The notes: generated by a model not told the origin, from the letters alone. A DNA stretch of 64,000 bases from Deinococcus aerolatus (GCF_014647055.1 NZ_BMOL01000005.1:62001-126000), one strand, 5' to 3'. Counted from the stretch's first letter, positions 12,101 to 22,029 are shown. Translations and numbers: made by a program.

Positions 12101-13114
12101 ATGGATCTTTCTTTTCTGACAATGAGCGAGTGGCTGGGCAAACCCGCGTGGATGTGGGGCATGTTCCTGAGCGTGGTTCTCGCGCTGATGGCCTTTGACC
12201 TGGGGGTGCTGGAACGGCGCCGCAGGAGCAGACTGGCCCCGGACGACGACGGGGTGATGGGCGTGGGCCAGAGCCTGTGGCTGTCGGCGTTCTACATCGC
12301 CATCGCGCTGATCTACGGGGTGTGGGTGTGGTTCACGCTGGGCCGCGAGTCGGGTATGGCGTTCTACACCGGCTTCGCGCTGGAAAAGGCGCTGGCGCTG
12401 GACAACGTGTTTGTGATCAGCCTGATCTTCGCCTTCTTCGCCATTCCGCTGAAGCTACAGCGGCGCGTGCTGCTGTGGGGCATCATCGGCGTGATTGTGT
12501 TGCGCGCCATCATGATCGGGCTGGGCACGGCGCTGGTCACGCAGTTCGACTGGGTGCTGTGGATCTTCGGGGCGTTCCTGCTGTTCACGGGCATCAAGAT
12601 GCTCAGGAGCGGGGACGAGGAGCACGACTTTTCCAACAACCGGCTGCTGATCTGGCTGCGCCGGCACCTGCGCGTCACCGACCAGCTGCACGGCGAGCGC
12701 TTCATCGTCAAGAAGGAAGTGGGCGGCAGGCTCAGGACCTTCGCCACGCCGCTGATGCTGGCGCTGATCATGGTGGAAACCGCCGACGTGATCTTCGCCG
12801 TGGACTCGATTCCGGCCATCTTCGCCATCACGCAGGACCCGTTTATCGTCTACACCTCCAACATCTTCGCCATCCTGGGCCTGCGGGCGCTGTACTTCGC
12901 ACTGGCCGCCATGGTTCACCGCTTCGAGTACCTCAAGCCTGCGCTGTCGCTGGTGCTGGTGTTTATCGGCCTCAAGATCTTCTACTCGCAACTGTGGGGC
13001 AAGCTGGACCCGGCCATCAGCCTGGGTGTGACCCTGAGCCTGCTGGCCGGCGGCGTGATCGTCAGCCTGATCAAGACCCGTCCGCCCGTAAGTGAGCCGC
13101 CCACCTCGGCCTGA
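12101..13114 (+). CDS. TerC/Alx-family membrane protein, probable manganese exporter
   Basis: Integral membrane protein of 337 residues with about eight or nine hydrophobic segments. I place the start at ATG 12101, with AAGGAG upstream and downstream of the riboswitch; a longer frame would read through the riboswitch itself. Acidic residues in membrane segments (FALEKALALDNVFV and MVETADVIFAVDSIPAI) match the conserved TerC signatures. Members controlled by yybP-ykoY riboswitches (Alx/YkoY type) export Mn2+ or supply it to extracytoplasmic enzymes. Manganese balance matters in Deinococcus because Mn protects proteins from oxidation; that link is inference. Confidence 0.9.
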   Translation: MDLSFLTMSEWLGKPAWMWGMFLSVVLALMAFDLGVLERRRRSRLAPDDDGVMGVGQSLWLSAFYIAIALIYGVWVWFTLGRESGMAFYTGFALEKALALDNVFVISLIFAFFAIPLKLQRRVLLWGIIGVIVLRAIMIGLGTALVTQFDWVLWIFGAFLLFTGIKMLRSGDEEHDFSNNRLLIWLRRHLRVTDQLHGERFIVKKEVGGRLRTFATPLMLALIMVETADVIFAVDSIPAIFAITQDPFIVYTSNIFAILGLRALYFALAAMVHRFEYLKPALSLVLVFIGLKIFYSQLWGKLDPAISLGVTLSLLAGGVIVSLIKTRPPVSEPPTSA

Positions 13115-13129
13115 TCGCGGCTTCTCAAG

Positions 13130-13168
13130 AAGGGGAGAGAAACAGACGCGCTCTGTTTCTCTCCCCTT
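13130..13168. terminator. Bidirectional hairpin between the convergent terC-like and frnE genes
   Basis: A perfect 17-base inverted repeat (13130-13146 and 13152-13168; left arm AAGGGGAGAGAAACAGA) with a five-base loop lies between two genes that end towards each other. It lacks a long T-tract but can fold in both transcripts. Confidence 0.75.
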
Positions 13169-13221
13169 CCCTGGCTGCCCGGCAGGACATCGTCCCAGAC
13201 AAGCCTGTAGCGCACTCAGTC

Positions 13222-13989
13222 TCAGTCTCGCGCAGGCACCGCGCACTGCCCGTCCTCGCAGCCGTCGGCCTCGGTGGCGGAACCCAGCAAGGTCAGGGGG
13301 GCGGGGTGCGTCTCATTCCAGACCTGCTCGAGGGCGGCGCCCAGTACCTCTGGCCCCTGCGCGCCGCTCACGCCGTACTTGCCGCCCAATACGAAGAACG
13401 GCACACCGCTGATGCCCAGCGCCTGGGCCTGCGCCTCGTCCTGGCGCACGTCGCCTGCGTACTGCCCGCCTTCCAGGGCGGCGCGGACCCCGGCGGCGTT
13501 CAGGCCGACGTCCCCCGCCAGTGCCACCAGCGTGTTCACGTCGCCCACGTCCTGGCCCTCGGACATGTAGGCGCGCAGCAGCCGCTCCTTCATGGCGTCC
13601 TGCTGGCCGTGCTCAGCGGCCAGATGAAGCAGCTGGTGCGCCAGGAAGGTGTTGGTCAGGCGCGTGTTCTCGAAGTGGTACTCCAGCCCTTCGTCTGCCG
13701 CCGTGCGGGTCATGTTGTCCATCATCTCCTGGGCCTGGGCGGGGCTGCGGCCATACTTGCGGGCCAGCGCGTCGCGCATAGAATGCGGATTGCCCACCGG
13801 CGCGGAGGGATCAAGCTCGAAGCTGTGCCACACCACCTCTACCTGATCTTTCTGGGGAAAGTCGCTCAGGGCCGCCTCGAGGCGCCGCTTGCCGATGTAG
13901 CACCACGGGCAGGCGATGTCGGACCAGATATCCACCCGGAGCCTGCCGGGCACAGAGGGCGTGAAGGGATTGGCAGCAGTGGCAGTCAT
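13222..13989 (-). CDS. frnE: FrnE-type DsbA-family disulfide oxidoreductase/isomerase
   Basis: Thioredoxin-fold DsbA-family protein, 255 residues from ATG 13989; a TTG 30 bases upstream is also possible. RVDIWSDIACPWCYIGKRR carries the redox motif CPWC, followed by the inserted helical domain. The C-terminus contains CEDGQC, a CX4C motif. The FrnE of Deinococcus radiodurans is described as a cytoplasmic disulfide isomerase with CPWC and CX4C motifs and a role in oxidative-stress tolerance, and this protein has both. No signal peptide is present, consistent with a cytoplasmic enzyme. Confidence 0.88.
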   Translation of the reverse strand: MTATAANPFTPSVPGRLRVDIWSDIACPWCYIGKRRLEAALSDFPQKDQVEVVWHSFELDPSAPVGNPHSMRDALARKYGRSPAQAQEMMDNMTRTAADEGLEYHFENTRLTNTFLAHQLLHLAAEHGQQDAMKERLLRAYMSEGQDVGDVNTLVALAGDVGLNAAGVRAALEGGQYAGDVRQDEAQAQALGISGVPFFVLGGKYGVSGAQGPEVLGAALEQVWNETHPAPLTLLGSATEADGCEDGQCAVPARD

Positions 13990-14125
13990 GGCCACATCAT
14001 ACTCTAGTTTAGAAAACAAAGCATAAACTGGCGCACAAATGCCGTGCCTGAGGGTTCTTCAGGACACGCGCTGCGCTGCCGCCGGTGACGGTCTGCACGC
14101 CTGTCCCCCGCGGAGACGGCGTACA

Positions 14126-14785
<660 letters not shown>

Positions 14786-14931
14786 GGTGTCAACGACGTC
14801 TCCCCTTCCCAGGGCCGACTGGGGCTGCACGGCCGCAGGGCGCAGCGCTGCACCCTTCAACTGACCCGCAGTTACTGCCTCTGCCGTACAGCCCACCGTC
14901 TCGCCGTGCCCGACACGCTAGAACGCTCCGG

Positions 14932-16269
14932 ATGATTCACGACTCGCGCATCCAGCCCCTGCGGCCCGGCACGCCAGGACCCGGCCGATTCGTCCTGCTG
15001 TGGGTGCAGGCCAGCGCGCGGACCCGCGACAACCACGCGCTGGAATACGCCGTGCGGCGGGCCAATAACCTGGGCCTGCCCCTGGTGGCGGTGTTCGGCC
15101 TGACCCCCGACTACCCGGAGGCCAACGCCCGGCACTTCCAGTATCTGCTTGAAGGGCTGCGCGATCTGCGCGTGAATCTGGCGGCGCGCGGCGTTCCGCT
15201 GTCGATCCGGATGGGCAGGCCGCCCGAGGTCGCGCTGGAGGCGGCCCGCGAGGGTGCGGCGCTGGTGGTCACCGACGTGGGCTACCTGAACCTTCAGCGG
15301 GCATGGCGGGACTGGCTGAAGGCCCAGCTGGAAGTCCCCTTCGTGCAGGTGGAGTCCGAGGCTGTGATTCCCGTTCGCACCGTCAGCGGCAGGCTGGAAT
15401 ACGCGGCGCGCACCATCCGGCCAAAGCTTCACCGGCTGCTAGGCGACTACCTCGTGCCGCTCGAAGAACAGGAGCTGAGGGCGCAGACGAACGACTGGGA
15501 GATGGGGCTGGACGTGGGCGATCCGGCGGCGCTGGTCCGCACCCTGCCGGTGGACCACAGCGTGCCTCCCGGCAGTGAGGTGGGCGGCGAGGACGCGGCG
15601 CTGGAACGGGTAGAGGAATTCATCAGCCTGGATCTGGCGCAGTACGGCGCGCGTCGCAGCGACCCCACGGTAGAGGGCAGCAGCCGCCTGAGCGCGTTCC
15701 TGCATTACGGCCACCTCTCGCCGCTGACTGCCGCCCTGGCCGCCCAGGAACACGGCGGCCCCGGCGCGGACATCTTTCTGGAAGAACTGATCGTGCGCCG
15801 GGAACTGAGTTTCAACCTGTGCACCTTCAACCCGCAGTATGACCAGTACGACGGACTGCCCGAATGGTCCCGCAGGACGCTGGAGGAACACGCTGGAGAC
15901 AGACGCGAGCATGTATACACCTGTGAACAGCTGGACGCCGCGCAGACCCACGATCCATATTGGAACGCCGCGCAAACCCAGATGGTGCGGACCGGGCGCA
16001 TGCACAACTACATGCGGATGTACTGGGGCAAGAAGATTGTGGAATGGACGCCTGACCCCCGCACCGCCCACGCCGAGATGCTGTGGCTGAACAACCGCCA
16101 CGAGCAGGACGGGCGAGATCCCAACAGCTACGCAGGCCTGGGCTGGGTGCTGGGCCTGCATGACCGCCCCTGGGCACGCCGCCCAATTTTCGGCACCGTG
16201 CGCTACATGAATGCAGGCGGCCTGAAGCGCAAATTCGATGCTGATGCTTACGCCGCCCGCTGGACCTGA
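14932..16269 (+). CDS. Class II CPD photolyase (FAD-dependent)
   Basis: Repairs UV-induced cyclobutane pyrimidine dimers using blue light. The 445-residue product has an N-terminal Rossmann-like domain (FVLLWVQASARTRDNHALEY) and a C-terminal FAD/DNA-binding domain. The latter shows the class II hallmarks MHNYMRMYWGKKIVEWT, LNNRHEQDGRDPNSYAGLGW, RPIFGTVRYM and a terminal GLKRKFD. These distinguish class II from class I enzymes and cryptochromes. D. radiodurans itself is usually said to lack photolyase, so the gene is an accessory addition to UV resistance. An IS5-type element inserted directly downstream. Confidence 0.94.
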   Translation: MIHDSRIQPLRPGTPGPGRFVLLWVQASARTRDNHALEYAVRRANNLGLPLVAVFGLTPDYPEANARHFQYLLEGLRDLRVNLAARGVPLSIRMGRPPEVALEAAREGAALVVTDVGYLNLQRAWRDWLKAQLEVPFVQVESEAVIPVRTVSGRLEYAARTIRPKLHRLLGDYLVPLEEQELRAQTNDWEMGLDVGDPAALVRTLPVDHSVPPGSEVGGEDAALERVEEFISLDLAQYGARRSDPTVEGSSRLSAFLHYGHLSPLTAALAAQEHGGPGADIFLEELIVRRELSFNLCTFNPQYDQYDGLPEWSRRTLEEHAGDRREHVYTCEQLDAAQTHDPYWNAAQTQMVRTGRMHNYMRMYWGKKIVEWTPDPRTAHAEMLWLNNRHEQDGRDPNSYAGLGWVLGLHDRPWARRPIFGTVRYMNAGGLKRKFDADAYAARWT

Positions 16270-16336
16270 GACGAACTGCGGCTGAATTGCCCACCTCAAT
16301 CCGCCTGGAAGGACAAAAAATTCGGTTGACGCCCTA

Positions 16337-17211
16337 GAGGCTGGAGGACAGGCCATCCAAAATTGCGGGAGGGACTCTGCTGGGTTCAGCATCGGGTGTG
16401 ACGCGACGTGCCTACCCCAGCGATGTCGATGACGAGACGTACCACGTCCTGCTGCCGTATCTGGCCCTGAGTCCAGAACACGCTCCACAGCGGAAATATC
16501 CCCTCCGAGACGTGTTGAACGCATTGTTCTGGATGAGCCGCACTGGAGCGCAACGGGAATATTTTCCGCATGACTTTCCCCCGCCTGAGATCGCACGATC
16601 TCAGGCTCAGCGCTGGTTCGCTGCCCACTGCTTTGAAAACGCCGTGCATGACCTACGACTGTTCACCCGAGTGCAGCAGCAACGCGGTGGGGAACCCACC
16701 GCGATCATCGTGGATCGTCGAACCCTGCAGAGCACGCCAGAGAGCGGCCATCGTGCCGGGTATGACGGCGCCAAGCGGCGCAAGGGCACCAAAGTCCACC
16801 TGGTCGTCGATACGCTGGGCCACCTGGTGACCCTGATGACGTCCCCAGCGCATGAACAGGACCGGGCACAGGTCTTTGACCTGTGCCGAGAAGCACAGGC
16901 GATCACCGGCGGGGTGCTGGAAGTCGCCTTCGTGGATCAGGGCGATACCGGACAAGCGACTCAGGACGCGGCCAGGCAGAGCAATATCGAACTGGTGGTC
17001 GTGAAGCGTTCAGACGCTTCACGTGGCTTCGTGCTGCTCCCCAGGCGCTGGGTGGTCGAGCGTTCCCTGGCGTGGTTATCACGCTTTCGTCGCCTGGGAC
17101 GAGATTTAGAACGCCTTTCTTCCACTCTTATCGGCTTTCATTTCGTCGCCGCTTGCGTTCTCATGTTGGCGAAAATCAGGCCCTTTCTTGGGTAGGGTTC
17201 TTGGCAGCCTC
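16337..17211 (+). mobile_element. IS5-family insertion sequence (IS427-like group)
   Basis: An 875-bp element. The ends begin GAGGCTG (16337) and finish with the complementary CAGCCTC (17211). They are flanked by TA on both sides (16335-16336 and 17212-17213), matching the short TA target duplication common in the IS427 group. Only the outer seven bases of the ends match exactly. One transposase gene fills most of the element and looks intact. Confidence 0.8.
16398..17195 (+). CDS. IS5-family DDE transposase
   Basis: 265 residues. The N-terminus ([17 protein letters not shown], then [19 protein letters not shown]) is typical of IS5-type transposases. The DDE residues are in [15 protein letters not shown] and the C1 motif [10 protein letters not shown], which ends with the expected R-rich stretch [12 protein letters not shown]. 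The frame is complete and no frameshift is needed, so the element may be active. Confidence 0.9.
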   Translation: MTRRAYPSDVDDETYHVLLPYLALSPEHAPQRKYPLRDVLNALFWMSRTGAQREYFPHDFPPPEIARSQAQRWFAAHCFENAVHDLRLFTRVQQQRGGEPTAIIVDRRTLQSTPESGHRAGYDGAKRRKGTKVHLVVDTLGHLVTLMTSPAHEQDRAQVFDLCREAQAITGGVLEVAFVDQGDTGQATQDAARQSNIELVVVKRSDASRGFVLLPRRWVVERSLAWLSRFRRLGRDLERLSSTLIGFHFVAACVLMLAKIRPFLG

Positions 17212-17606
17212 TACCCCTGTCAGGAAAGGGGGCGACGATTGGTTTTACGTTCATTTAACGAGATTCACGCCATGGTGTACCCGTACCGGCGTGCGTCCCG
17301 TGCGCTGTAGCGCTGGGTTCTCTCATGCGTCGACCGGTCAGGTTTACAGTACTGACCTCTTTCTGTTCATTCTCAGGCCGCGCCGATCAGCCAACGATCA
17401 GCCAGATTCAGGAGACGTTATGGGTTGGACCACCTCACCTCCACACTGTCTAAGCTTTACATGTGATTGTGCTCAATTTTTTTCCTTCTTAAATCCCCTG
17501 AATGTCCACGGCCAGCCTCGCGCCGTAGCATCCTGACCCCTTTAGCACTGCCTTCTCCGTTCTCTTCACCGCCGCCAGACCGGCACGGCCCAGCAGGAGT
17601 TTCACT
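17212..17606. other. Gap between the IS element and the sugar transferase gene
   Basis: This stretch is less GC-rich than its surroundings and no gene is recognised in it. It must hold the promoter of the sugar transferase. A weak candidate is TTGTGC at 17468 followed by TAAATC at 17490 (16-base spacer). The transferase ribosome site CAGGAG lies at its end. Confidence 0.5.
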
Positions 17607-19115
17607 ATGCAAGCGATTCGCAATGTCCCAACGTCCACGTTTCCCAGGCAGGCCAGCCGCGGGGCCGTGCGGTTGATGCTGGTCCGGCGGCTGTTGAACG
17701 GCGCGGCGCTGGTCCTCGGCGATCTGCTGGCGTTGACCCTGGCGCTGCTGCTGGCCTCTGCCGCACGCACGGCGCTGATGGGTGAAGTTCCGGACGGCCC
17801 CTGGCTGGCGGGTGGCTGGTTTGCCGGGGACGGCACGGTTCCTGGCCTGATCCCCTTCCTGTGGGTGGCCTGGGTGGTGGGGGCCGCCTTCCTGCGCCTG
17901 CTGCCCGGCTGGGGCCTGGCCGCGCCCACCGAACTCCAGCGCGTCACCCAGCTGACCGCCCTGGTTTTCGCCGCTGTGACCGGCGTGCTGTTCATGACCC
18001 AGCAGACCGACACGGTCAGCCGTTTTTCGCTGACGCTGGGGCTGATCCTGAGCTGGGGTCTGGTGCTGGTCATGCGCGGGCTGGTCAAGGGTGCGCTGCT
18101 GCGAGCAGGGCTGTGGGGTGTGCCCGCCGTGATCTACGGGGCCGCCGTCACCGGCACCCTGATGGTACAGGCGCTGCGCGACAATCCGGCCTATGGGTAC
18201 CAGCCCAGCGCCATTCTGGACGACAATGAACTGCTGCACGGCAGTGCAGTGCTGGGTGTGCCGGTCGTTGGGCCGGTGGACCGGCTGCCCCACGCCTGGG
18301 AGCAGCAGGCCCCGGTGGCTATTGTGGCAATGCCGGGCCTGGACCGCGCGAGGCTGGTACAGCTTCTTGAAGGTCCGCTGGCGCATTACCCCAAAGTGAT
18401 TATCGTGCCTGACCTGTTCGAGGTCGAGTCGCTGTGGATCCAGGCCAGTGACTTCGGCGGCGTGCTGGGCTTGGAAGTGGCGCGCAATCTGGTCGATCCA
18501 TTCGCCCAGCTGGTCAAGAGGGCCTTCGATCTGCTGGCGGTGGTGTTGACCGCGCCGGTGTGGCTGCCGATGTGCGCGCTGCTGGCCGCCGTGATCTGGC
18601 TGGAAGACCGCACCAATCCGCTGTTCTTGCAGCGTCGCGTGGGCCTGAACGGCGAGACCTTTGCCACCTGGAAATTCCGGACCATGGTGCCCAATGCCGA
18701 GGAAGTGCTGCGCCGCACGCTGGAGCAGAATGCCGAACTTCGCCTGGAATGGGAAACCCATTTCAAGCTGCGCCGTGACCCCCGCATCACACGCGTCGGC
18801 GGCCTGCTGCGCAAAACCAGCCTGGATGAACTGCCTCAGCTGGTGAATGTTCTGCTGGGCCACATGTCGCTGGTGGGACCGCGTCCGCTGCCGGCCTACC
18901 ACCAGTCACAGCTGTCCGTCCCCGCACAGCGCCTGCGCGTCATGGTGCGCCCTGGACTGACTGGCCTGTGGCAGGTGTCGGGACGTTCGGAAGCAGGCAA
19001 CCTGGGCATGGAACGCTGGGATCCGTATTACGTCCGCAACTGGTCCATCTGGCTGGATCTGGTGATCCTGATGCGTACCGTGGGCGTGGTGCTGCGGGGC
19101 TCCGGCGCCTACTAG
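17607..19115 (+). CDS. Exopolysaccharide polyprenyl glycosylphosphotransferase (WbaP/GumD-like)
   Basis: Membrane enzyme that transfers the first sugar-phosphate to undecaprenyl phosphate, starting capsule or exopolysaccharide synthesis. 502 residues: several N-terminal membrane helices (about 30-55, 85-100, 120-160), a soluble CoA-binding-like middle domain (PAVIYGAAVTGTLMVQAL), a further membrane segment (LLAVVLTAPVWLPM) and the C-terminal bacterial sugar transferase domain. That domain shows FLQRRVGLNGE, WKFRTMVPNAE, KTSLDELPQLVNVLLG, MSLVGPRPLP and the final RPGLTGLWQVSGRS. It stands alone here without other polysaccharide genes. Confidence 0.92.
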   Translation: MQAIRNVPTSTFPRQASRGAVRLMLVRRLLNGAALVLGDLLALTLALLLASAARTALMGEVPDGPWLAGGWFAGDGTVPGLIPFLWVAWVVGAAFLRLLPGWGLAAPTELQRVTQLTALVFAAVTGVLFMTQQTDTVSRFSLTLGLILSWGLVLVMRGLVKGALLRAGLWGVPAVIYGAAVTGTLMVQALRDNPAYGYQPSAILDDNELLHGSAVLGVPVVGPVDRLPHAWEQQAPVAIVAMPGLDRARLVQLLEGPLAHYPKVIIVPDLFEVESLWIQASDFGGVLGLEVARNLVDPFAQLVKRAFDLLAVVLTAPVWLPMCALLAAVIWLEDRTNPLFLQRRVGLNGETFATWKFRTMVPNAEEVLRRTLEQNAELRLEWETHFKLRRDPRITRVGGLLRKTSLDELPQLVNVLLGHMSLVGPRPLPAYHQSQLSVPAQRLRVMVRPGLTGLWQVSGRSEAGNLGMERWDPYYVRNWSIWLDLVILMRTVGVVLRGSGAY

Positions 19116-19574
19116 TACATGACCACAGGCATGTTCACAGCTATTCCCTGAGTCGGACAGTGGTACCTGAGTTTCTCCCGAGATGCGGGTGTTGAGAACT
19201 GCCAGCTCACGCGGACAGACCGCGCGTTGCGGGCTGTTTCCCAGGCGTTGATTTCAAGCTCGACCGCTACCCACACTCGGACATACAGCACCCTGACGCA
19301 AGCCTGTCGCGCTGAGCCTGGATCGCTTACCAGACACTGGAGACGCTGGTACTGGGCATGCCAGATTAACGGGCAGCGTACCAGACAGCTGAGTCTCCGG
19401 GCAGCTATCGAGTTGGCGTGCCTGGGGTGGGAAGGATAGATCAAGGCCAGACGGTCCACGCTACGGCTCCTACACCGTGTGTCGCCTTCATCATTTCTTG
19501 AGCGAGGCTTCAGCAGATGCTAAGTGGGCGCGGTTGTGACGTGCGTGGAATCGGGTCCTGATTAGGCTGCCTCT
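19116..19574. other. Intergenic stretch without a recognised gene
   Basis: Short open frames exist on both strands, but none has a ribosome site and plausible composition. I see no repeat or hairpin of note. Confidence 0.45.
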
Positions 19575-19853
19575 ATGGGAAAAGTTCCAGTCCGCACGTT
19601 CACCCACCTGGATCACGAAATAGTGATCGTCAGGGAGCGTAGAAACCTCCCGCCCCTCTCGAAGTTCGAACCCAGGCTCGGCGTTGAAGTACGTTACGGT
19701 CTGAAGTTCGACGGGCAGATCACGGACTGGAGTGAATTCGTCGAGGCCACCAATGATGAGGCCTCCGCGAACCACATGGCCGAGCTGGGCCTGCAGCGGG
19801 CACAGGCGCTGAGCAAACAAGAGCGGGCTCTCGCCGTTTCACCTGCGGCCTGA
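19575..19853 (+). CDS. Small hypothetical protein
   Basis: 92 residues from ATG 19575. It has a protein-like composition with alternating charged and hydrophobic stretches (HLDHEIVIVRERR, VEVRYGLKFDGQITDW) and an Ala-rich helical tail. No signal peptide or membrane segment is present. The ribosome site is weak. An overlapping minus-strand frame (19491-19820) is less convincing. I do not recognise the family. Confidence 0.5.
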   Translation: MGKVPVRTFTHLDHEIVIVRERRNLPPLSKFEPRLGVEVRYGLKFDGQITDWSEFVEATNDEASANHMAELGLQRAQALSKQERALAVSPAA

Positions 19854-19861
19854 GTCAGCCG

Positions 19862-20065
19862 TCATGGTCTACCCCGCCGAATCACCGGCGGCAGCTCCGC
19901 CCAGGCCGGGCAGATGCCAAAGCACTCGCGGGTCAGGCCCAGCTCGTGCAGGTAGAACGGCTCCTTGACCCTGGGCCGGGGCAATGCTGGGAGGGGGTCC
20001 ACAGGTTTCGAGAGATAGCCCAGCAGTCGGAGGCGGCGGGCGCGGTTGTTCGCTTTCCCCGACAT
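19862..20065 (-). CDS. Small basic hypothetical protein
   Basis: 67 residues from ATG 20065, chosen because GGAGG sits six bases upstream. The N-terminus is basic (MSGKANNRARRLRLLGYL); the rest is Pro-rich (DPLPALPRPRVKEPF) with two cysteines. It follows a terminator hairpin at 20083-20106, so it would need its own promoter. Family unknown; it may be a chance frame, but the ribosome site argues for translation. Confidence 0.4.
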   Translation of the reverse strand: MSGKANNRARRLRLLGYLSKPVDPLPALPRPRVKEPFYLHELGLTRECFGICPAWAELPPVIRRGRP

Positions 20066-20082
20066 CGCCACCTCCAGACATG

Positions 20083-20106
20083 AAAAAGCCTCACGCCTGG
20101 TGAGGC
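20083..20106 (-). terminator. Terminator of the secreted hypothetical gene
   Basis: On the minus strand, GCCTCAC (20100-20106) and GTGAGGC (20088-20094) form a seven-pair stem with a five-base loop, followed by TTTTT (20083-20087). It lies 18 bases after the stop codon at 20124. Confidence 0.85.
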
Positions 20107-20123
20107 GGGCCGGAGCTGCGGAT

Positions 20124-20546
20124 TTATTTTCTGACGACGTTACACCACGCGAGAATCACGTCATCTGCGCTGTCAATCCAGACGCCGGCGTACCAGACCT
20201 TGGCACTGGTCAGCGAAAACTGTTCGTAGGTGCCGCCGTCTATCTCGCCCATGTCCAGACTCTTGTATTTCAGCGTTGATGGGATGTTAGCGCCCAGGGC
20301 CTTGCCCAGCGCAACCGGATCGCCTTCCCAGTACAGCAGCTCGTGGTACTGGCATTTGCCGTTGATGGTGGCGGCGACGTCTTCGAGCAGGTCAACCATC
20401 TCGTCGGAGAAATCGTCATCCGTGAGTTCCAGGGCGCCCTTGGGCAGCTCGATGCCGGTGAGGTTGGATTTCGTCACGAAGTCCGTGGCCAGTGCCGAAG
20501 GTCCCAGCAGCAGGGCGGCGGCAATCAGAAGAGTTAATTTTTTCAT
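20124..20546 (-). CDS. Secreted hypothetical protein
   Basis: 140 residues from ATG 20546, where the product begins with a clear signal peptide (MKKLTLLIAAALLLGPSALA). The mature part is acidic (KGALELTDDDFSDEMVDLLE) with two cysteines (NGKCQYHELL and AWCNVV) that could form a disulfide after export, and several aromatic residues. An intrinsic terminator follows closely. I do not recognise the family. Confidence 0.7.
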   Translation of the reverse strand: MKKLTLLIAAALLLGPSALATDFVTKSNLTGIELPKGALELTDDDFSDEMVDLLEDVAATINGKCQYHELLYWEGDPVALGKALGANIPSTLKYKSLDMGEIDGGTYEQFSLTSAKVWYAGVWIDSADDVILAWCNVVRK

Positions 20547-21022
20547 CACACATGAGTATTGAGGCCTGCCCGCCTGCATGGCAATAGAGGAAGGGGTCTG
20601 CCCCAATGGGCGTGCGCTGGGTTCAAATTTGCACCCCCGTCAACACTTCGACAACGCCACCATATCCAGCCAAAGAAAAAGCCCCACGCATGGTGGGGCG
20701 GTATTCCTGCCTTCACCCGGGCAGGTCCTGCTGTTGCCAGGAGGTTAGCCCGCCCACTGTCACAGGAGCATGACGTTCGTCCCGCACATGAAGAATTGCC
20801 CTGCATCCTGTCCAAACATCAAAGGGGATCGAAGGAGGGCAGCAGAGGGCGCAGGCTCCAGAGGACCCGTCTAACTTCAGGAACTGTAGATCACGGCGCA
20901 CTCCGGGCCGGCCTCCTCAGCGGACTCCTGCTCCGGCCTGAACACCTTCACCACACGGCACGGCATCCAGGAGAAGGTGGAGGAGTGCCGCATTCGCCCG
21001 TCGGATGCGCCATCCTGCAGGC
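20547..21022. other. Intergenic stretch with one terminator and no convincing gene
   Basis: It contains the terminator at 20676-20699. A 62-codon minus-strand frame ends just before that hairpin (20713-20901, GTG start), but its composition is not protein-like and it has no ribosome site, so I do not call it. The terminator therefore has no clear upstream gene, which suggests a deletion or a decayed gene. Confidence 0.45.
20676..20699 (-). terminator. Orphan terminator similar to the one at 20083
   Basis: GCCCCAC (20693-20699, minus strand) pairs with GTGGGGC (20681-20687) around a five-base loop, followed by TTTTT (20676-20680). The loop and stem closely resemble the terminator at 20083-20106 (arms differ by one compensated pair), as if one were copied from the other. 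Confidence 0.8.
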
Positions 21023-21727
21023 ATGACCGAGCCCTGTATGTCCTCACCGGGAGGTTCCAGTTCCTTCTGGCAAGGTCTGCGCGCCTTCGTGCCCCTGGTG
21101 CCGGGCGTCATGCCCTTCGGCATGGTGGCAGGCATTGCGGCGGTCCAGGCCGGATTCTCCCCCCTCCAGTCCATGGCCTTTTCCCTGATCGGCTACGCAG
21201 GATCGGCGCAGCTGGTTGCCGCACAGATGTTAGGTCAGACACCCGCGCTGCTGATCATCCTGGCCACCCTGGTCGTCAACCTGCGGTTTGCCATGTACTC
21301 GGCGTCGATGCTGCCCCTTTTTGACGGTGTGCCGCTTGCCCGGCGCTGGCTCCTGGCGTACGGCCTGACCGATCAGAGCTACGCGGTGACCATGGGGCGG
21401 CCCGCTGCAGAACCCCACCCGGTGGCGTACTACACGGGGGCCACCGTGCTGATGTGGCTCACCTGGCAGGTGGGAACGGCCACCGGCGCGCTGCTCGGTG
21501 CAGGAATTCCTGCCAGCTGGCCGCTGGAATTCGCGGTGCCATTGAGTTTCATCGCGCTGCTCGTTCCCGTGCTGAAAAGTCAGCCGCAGGTGCTGGCAGC
21601 AGGCGTTTCCGCCGTGATTGCAGTGGCCGCCCACAGCCTGCCGTTTCGTCTGAATCTGATTCTGGGGGCGGTGTGTGGGATGGCGGCCGGCCTGCTTGTC
21701 CAGCGCTGGAAGGAGCGGCAGGGATGA
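21023..21727 (+). CDS. azlC: AzlC-family branched-chain amino acid exporter subunit
   Basis: Large subunit of an AzlCD-type exporter. 234 residues from ATG 21023; ATG 21038 is also possible. The conserved AzlC start VPGVMPFGMVAGIAAVQAGF is followed by SLIGYAGSAQLVAAQ, NLRFAMYSASM and GLTDQSYAV, with seven or eight membrane segments overall. Its stop overlaps the azlD start (ATGA), so the two are translationally coupled. Substrate assignment is by family only. Confidence 0.92.
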   Translation: MTEPCMSSPGGSSSFWQGLRAFVPLVPGVMPFGMVAGIAAVQAGFSPLQSMAFSLIGYAGSAQLVAAQMLGQTPALLIILATLVVNLRFAMYSASMLPLFDGVPLARRWLLAYGLTDQSYAVTMGRPAAEPHPVAYYTGATVLMWLTWQVGTATGALLGAGIPASWPLEFAVPLSFIALLVPVLKSQPQVLAAGVSAVIAVAAHSLPFRLNLILGAVCGMAAGLLVQRWKERQG

Positions 21728-22029
21728 CCATCTGGCTGCTGATTCTCGGCGTCGGCGCCGGCAGCCTCATGCTGCGTGCGTCCTTTTTAGTGCTGCTGCG
21801 GGGCAGGAAGCTGCCGGAAGGCGTCATCCTGTCACTGGGTCTGGTGCCTGCGGCGGTGCTGGCGGCGCTGATCGCGCCGGAACTGCTGTACACCCCGGGA
21901 ACAGGCACCTTCGCCCCGTTTGGCCCCCGTCTGGCCGCGGGCCTGCTGGCTGCCGCTGTGGCCTGGAAGACCCGTAACCTCCTGTTGACCCTGATTGCTG
22001 GTCTGGGGCTGCTCCTGATCCTGGATTGA
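21724..22029 (+). CDS. azlD: AzlD-family branched-chain amino acid exporter small subunit
   Basis: 101 residues with three or four membrane helices (WLLILGVGAGSLMLRASF, LGLVPAAVLAALIAPELL, LAAGLLAAAVAWKTRNLLLT). This is the normal size and topology of AzlD, the small partner of AzlC. It starts within the end of azlC (four-base overlap). Confidence 0.9.
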   Translation: MTIWLLILGVGAGSLMLRASFLVLLRGRKLPEGVILSLGLVPAAVLAALIAPELLYTPGTGTFAPFGPRLAAGLLAAAVAWKTRNLLLTLIAGLGLLLILD

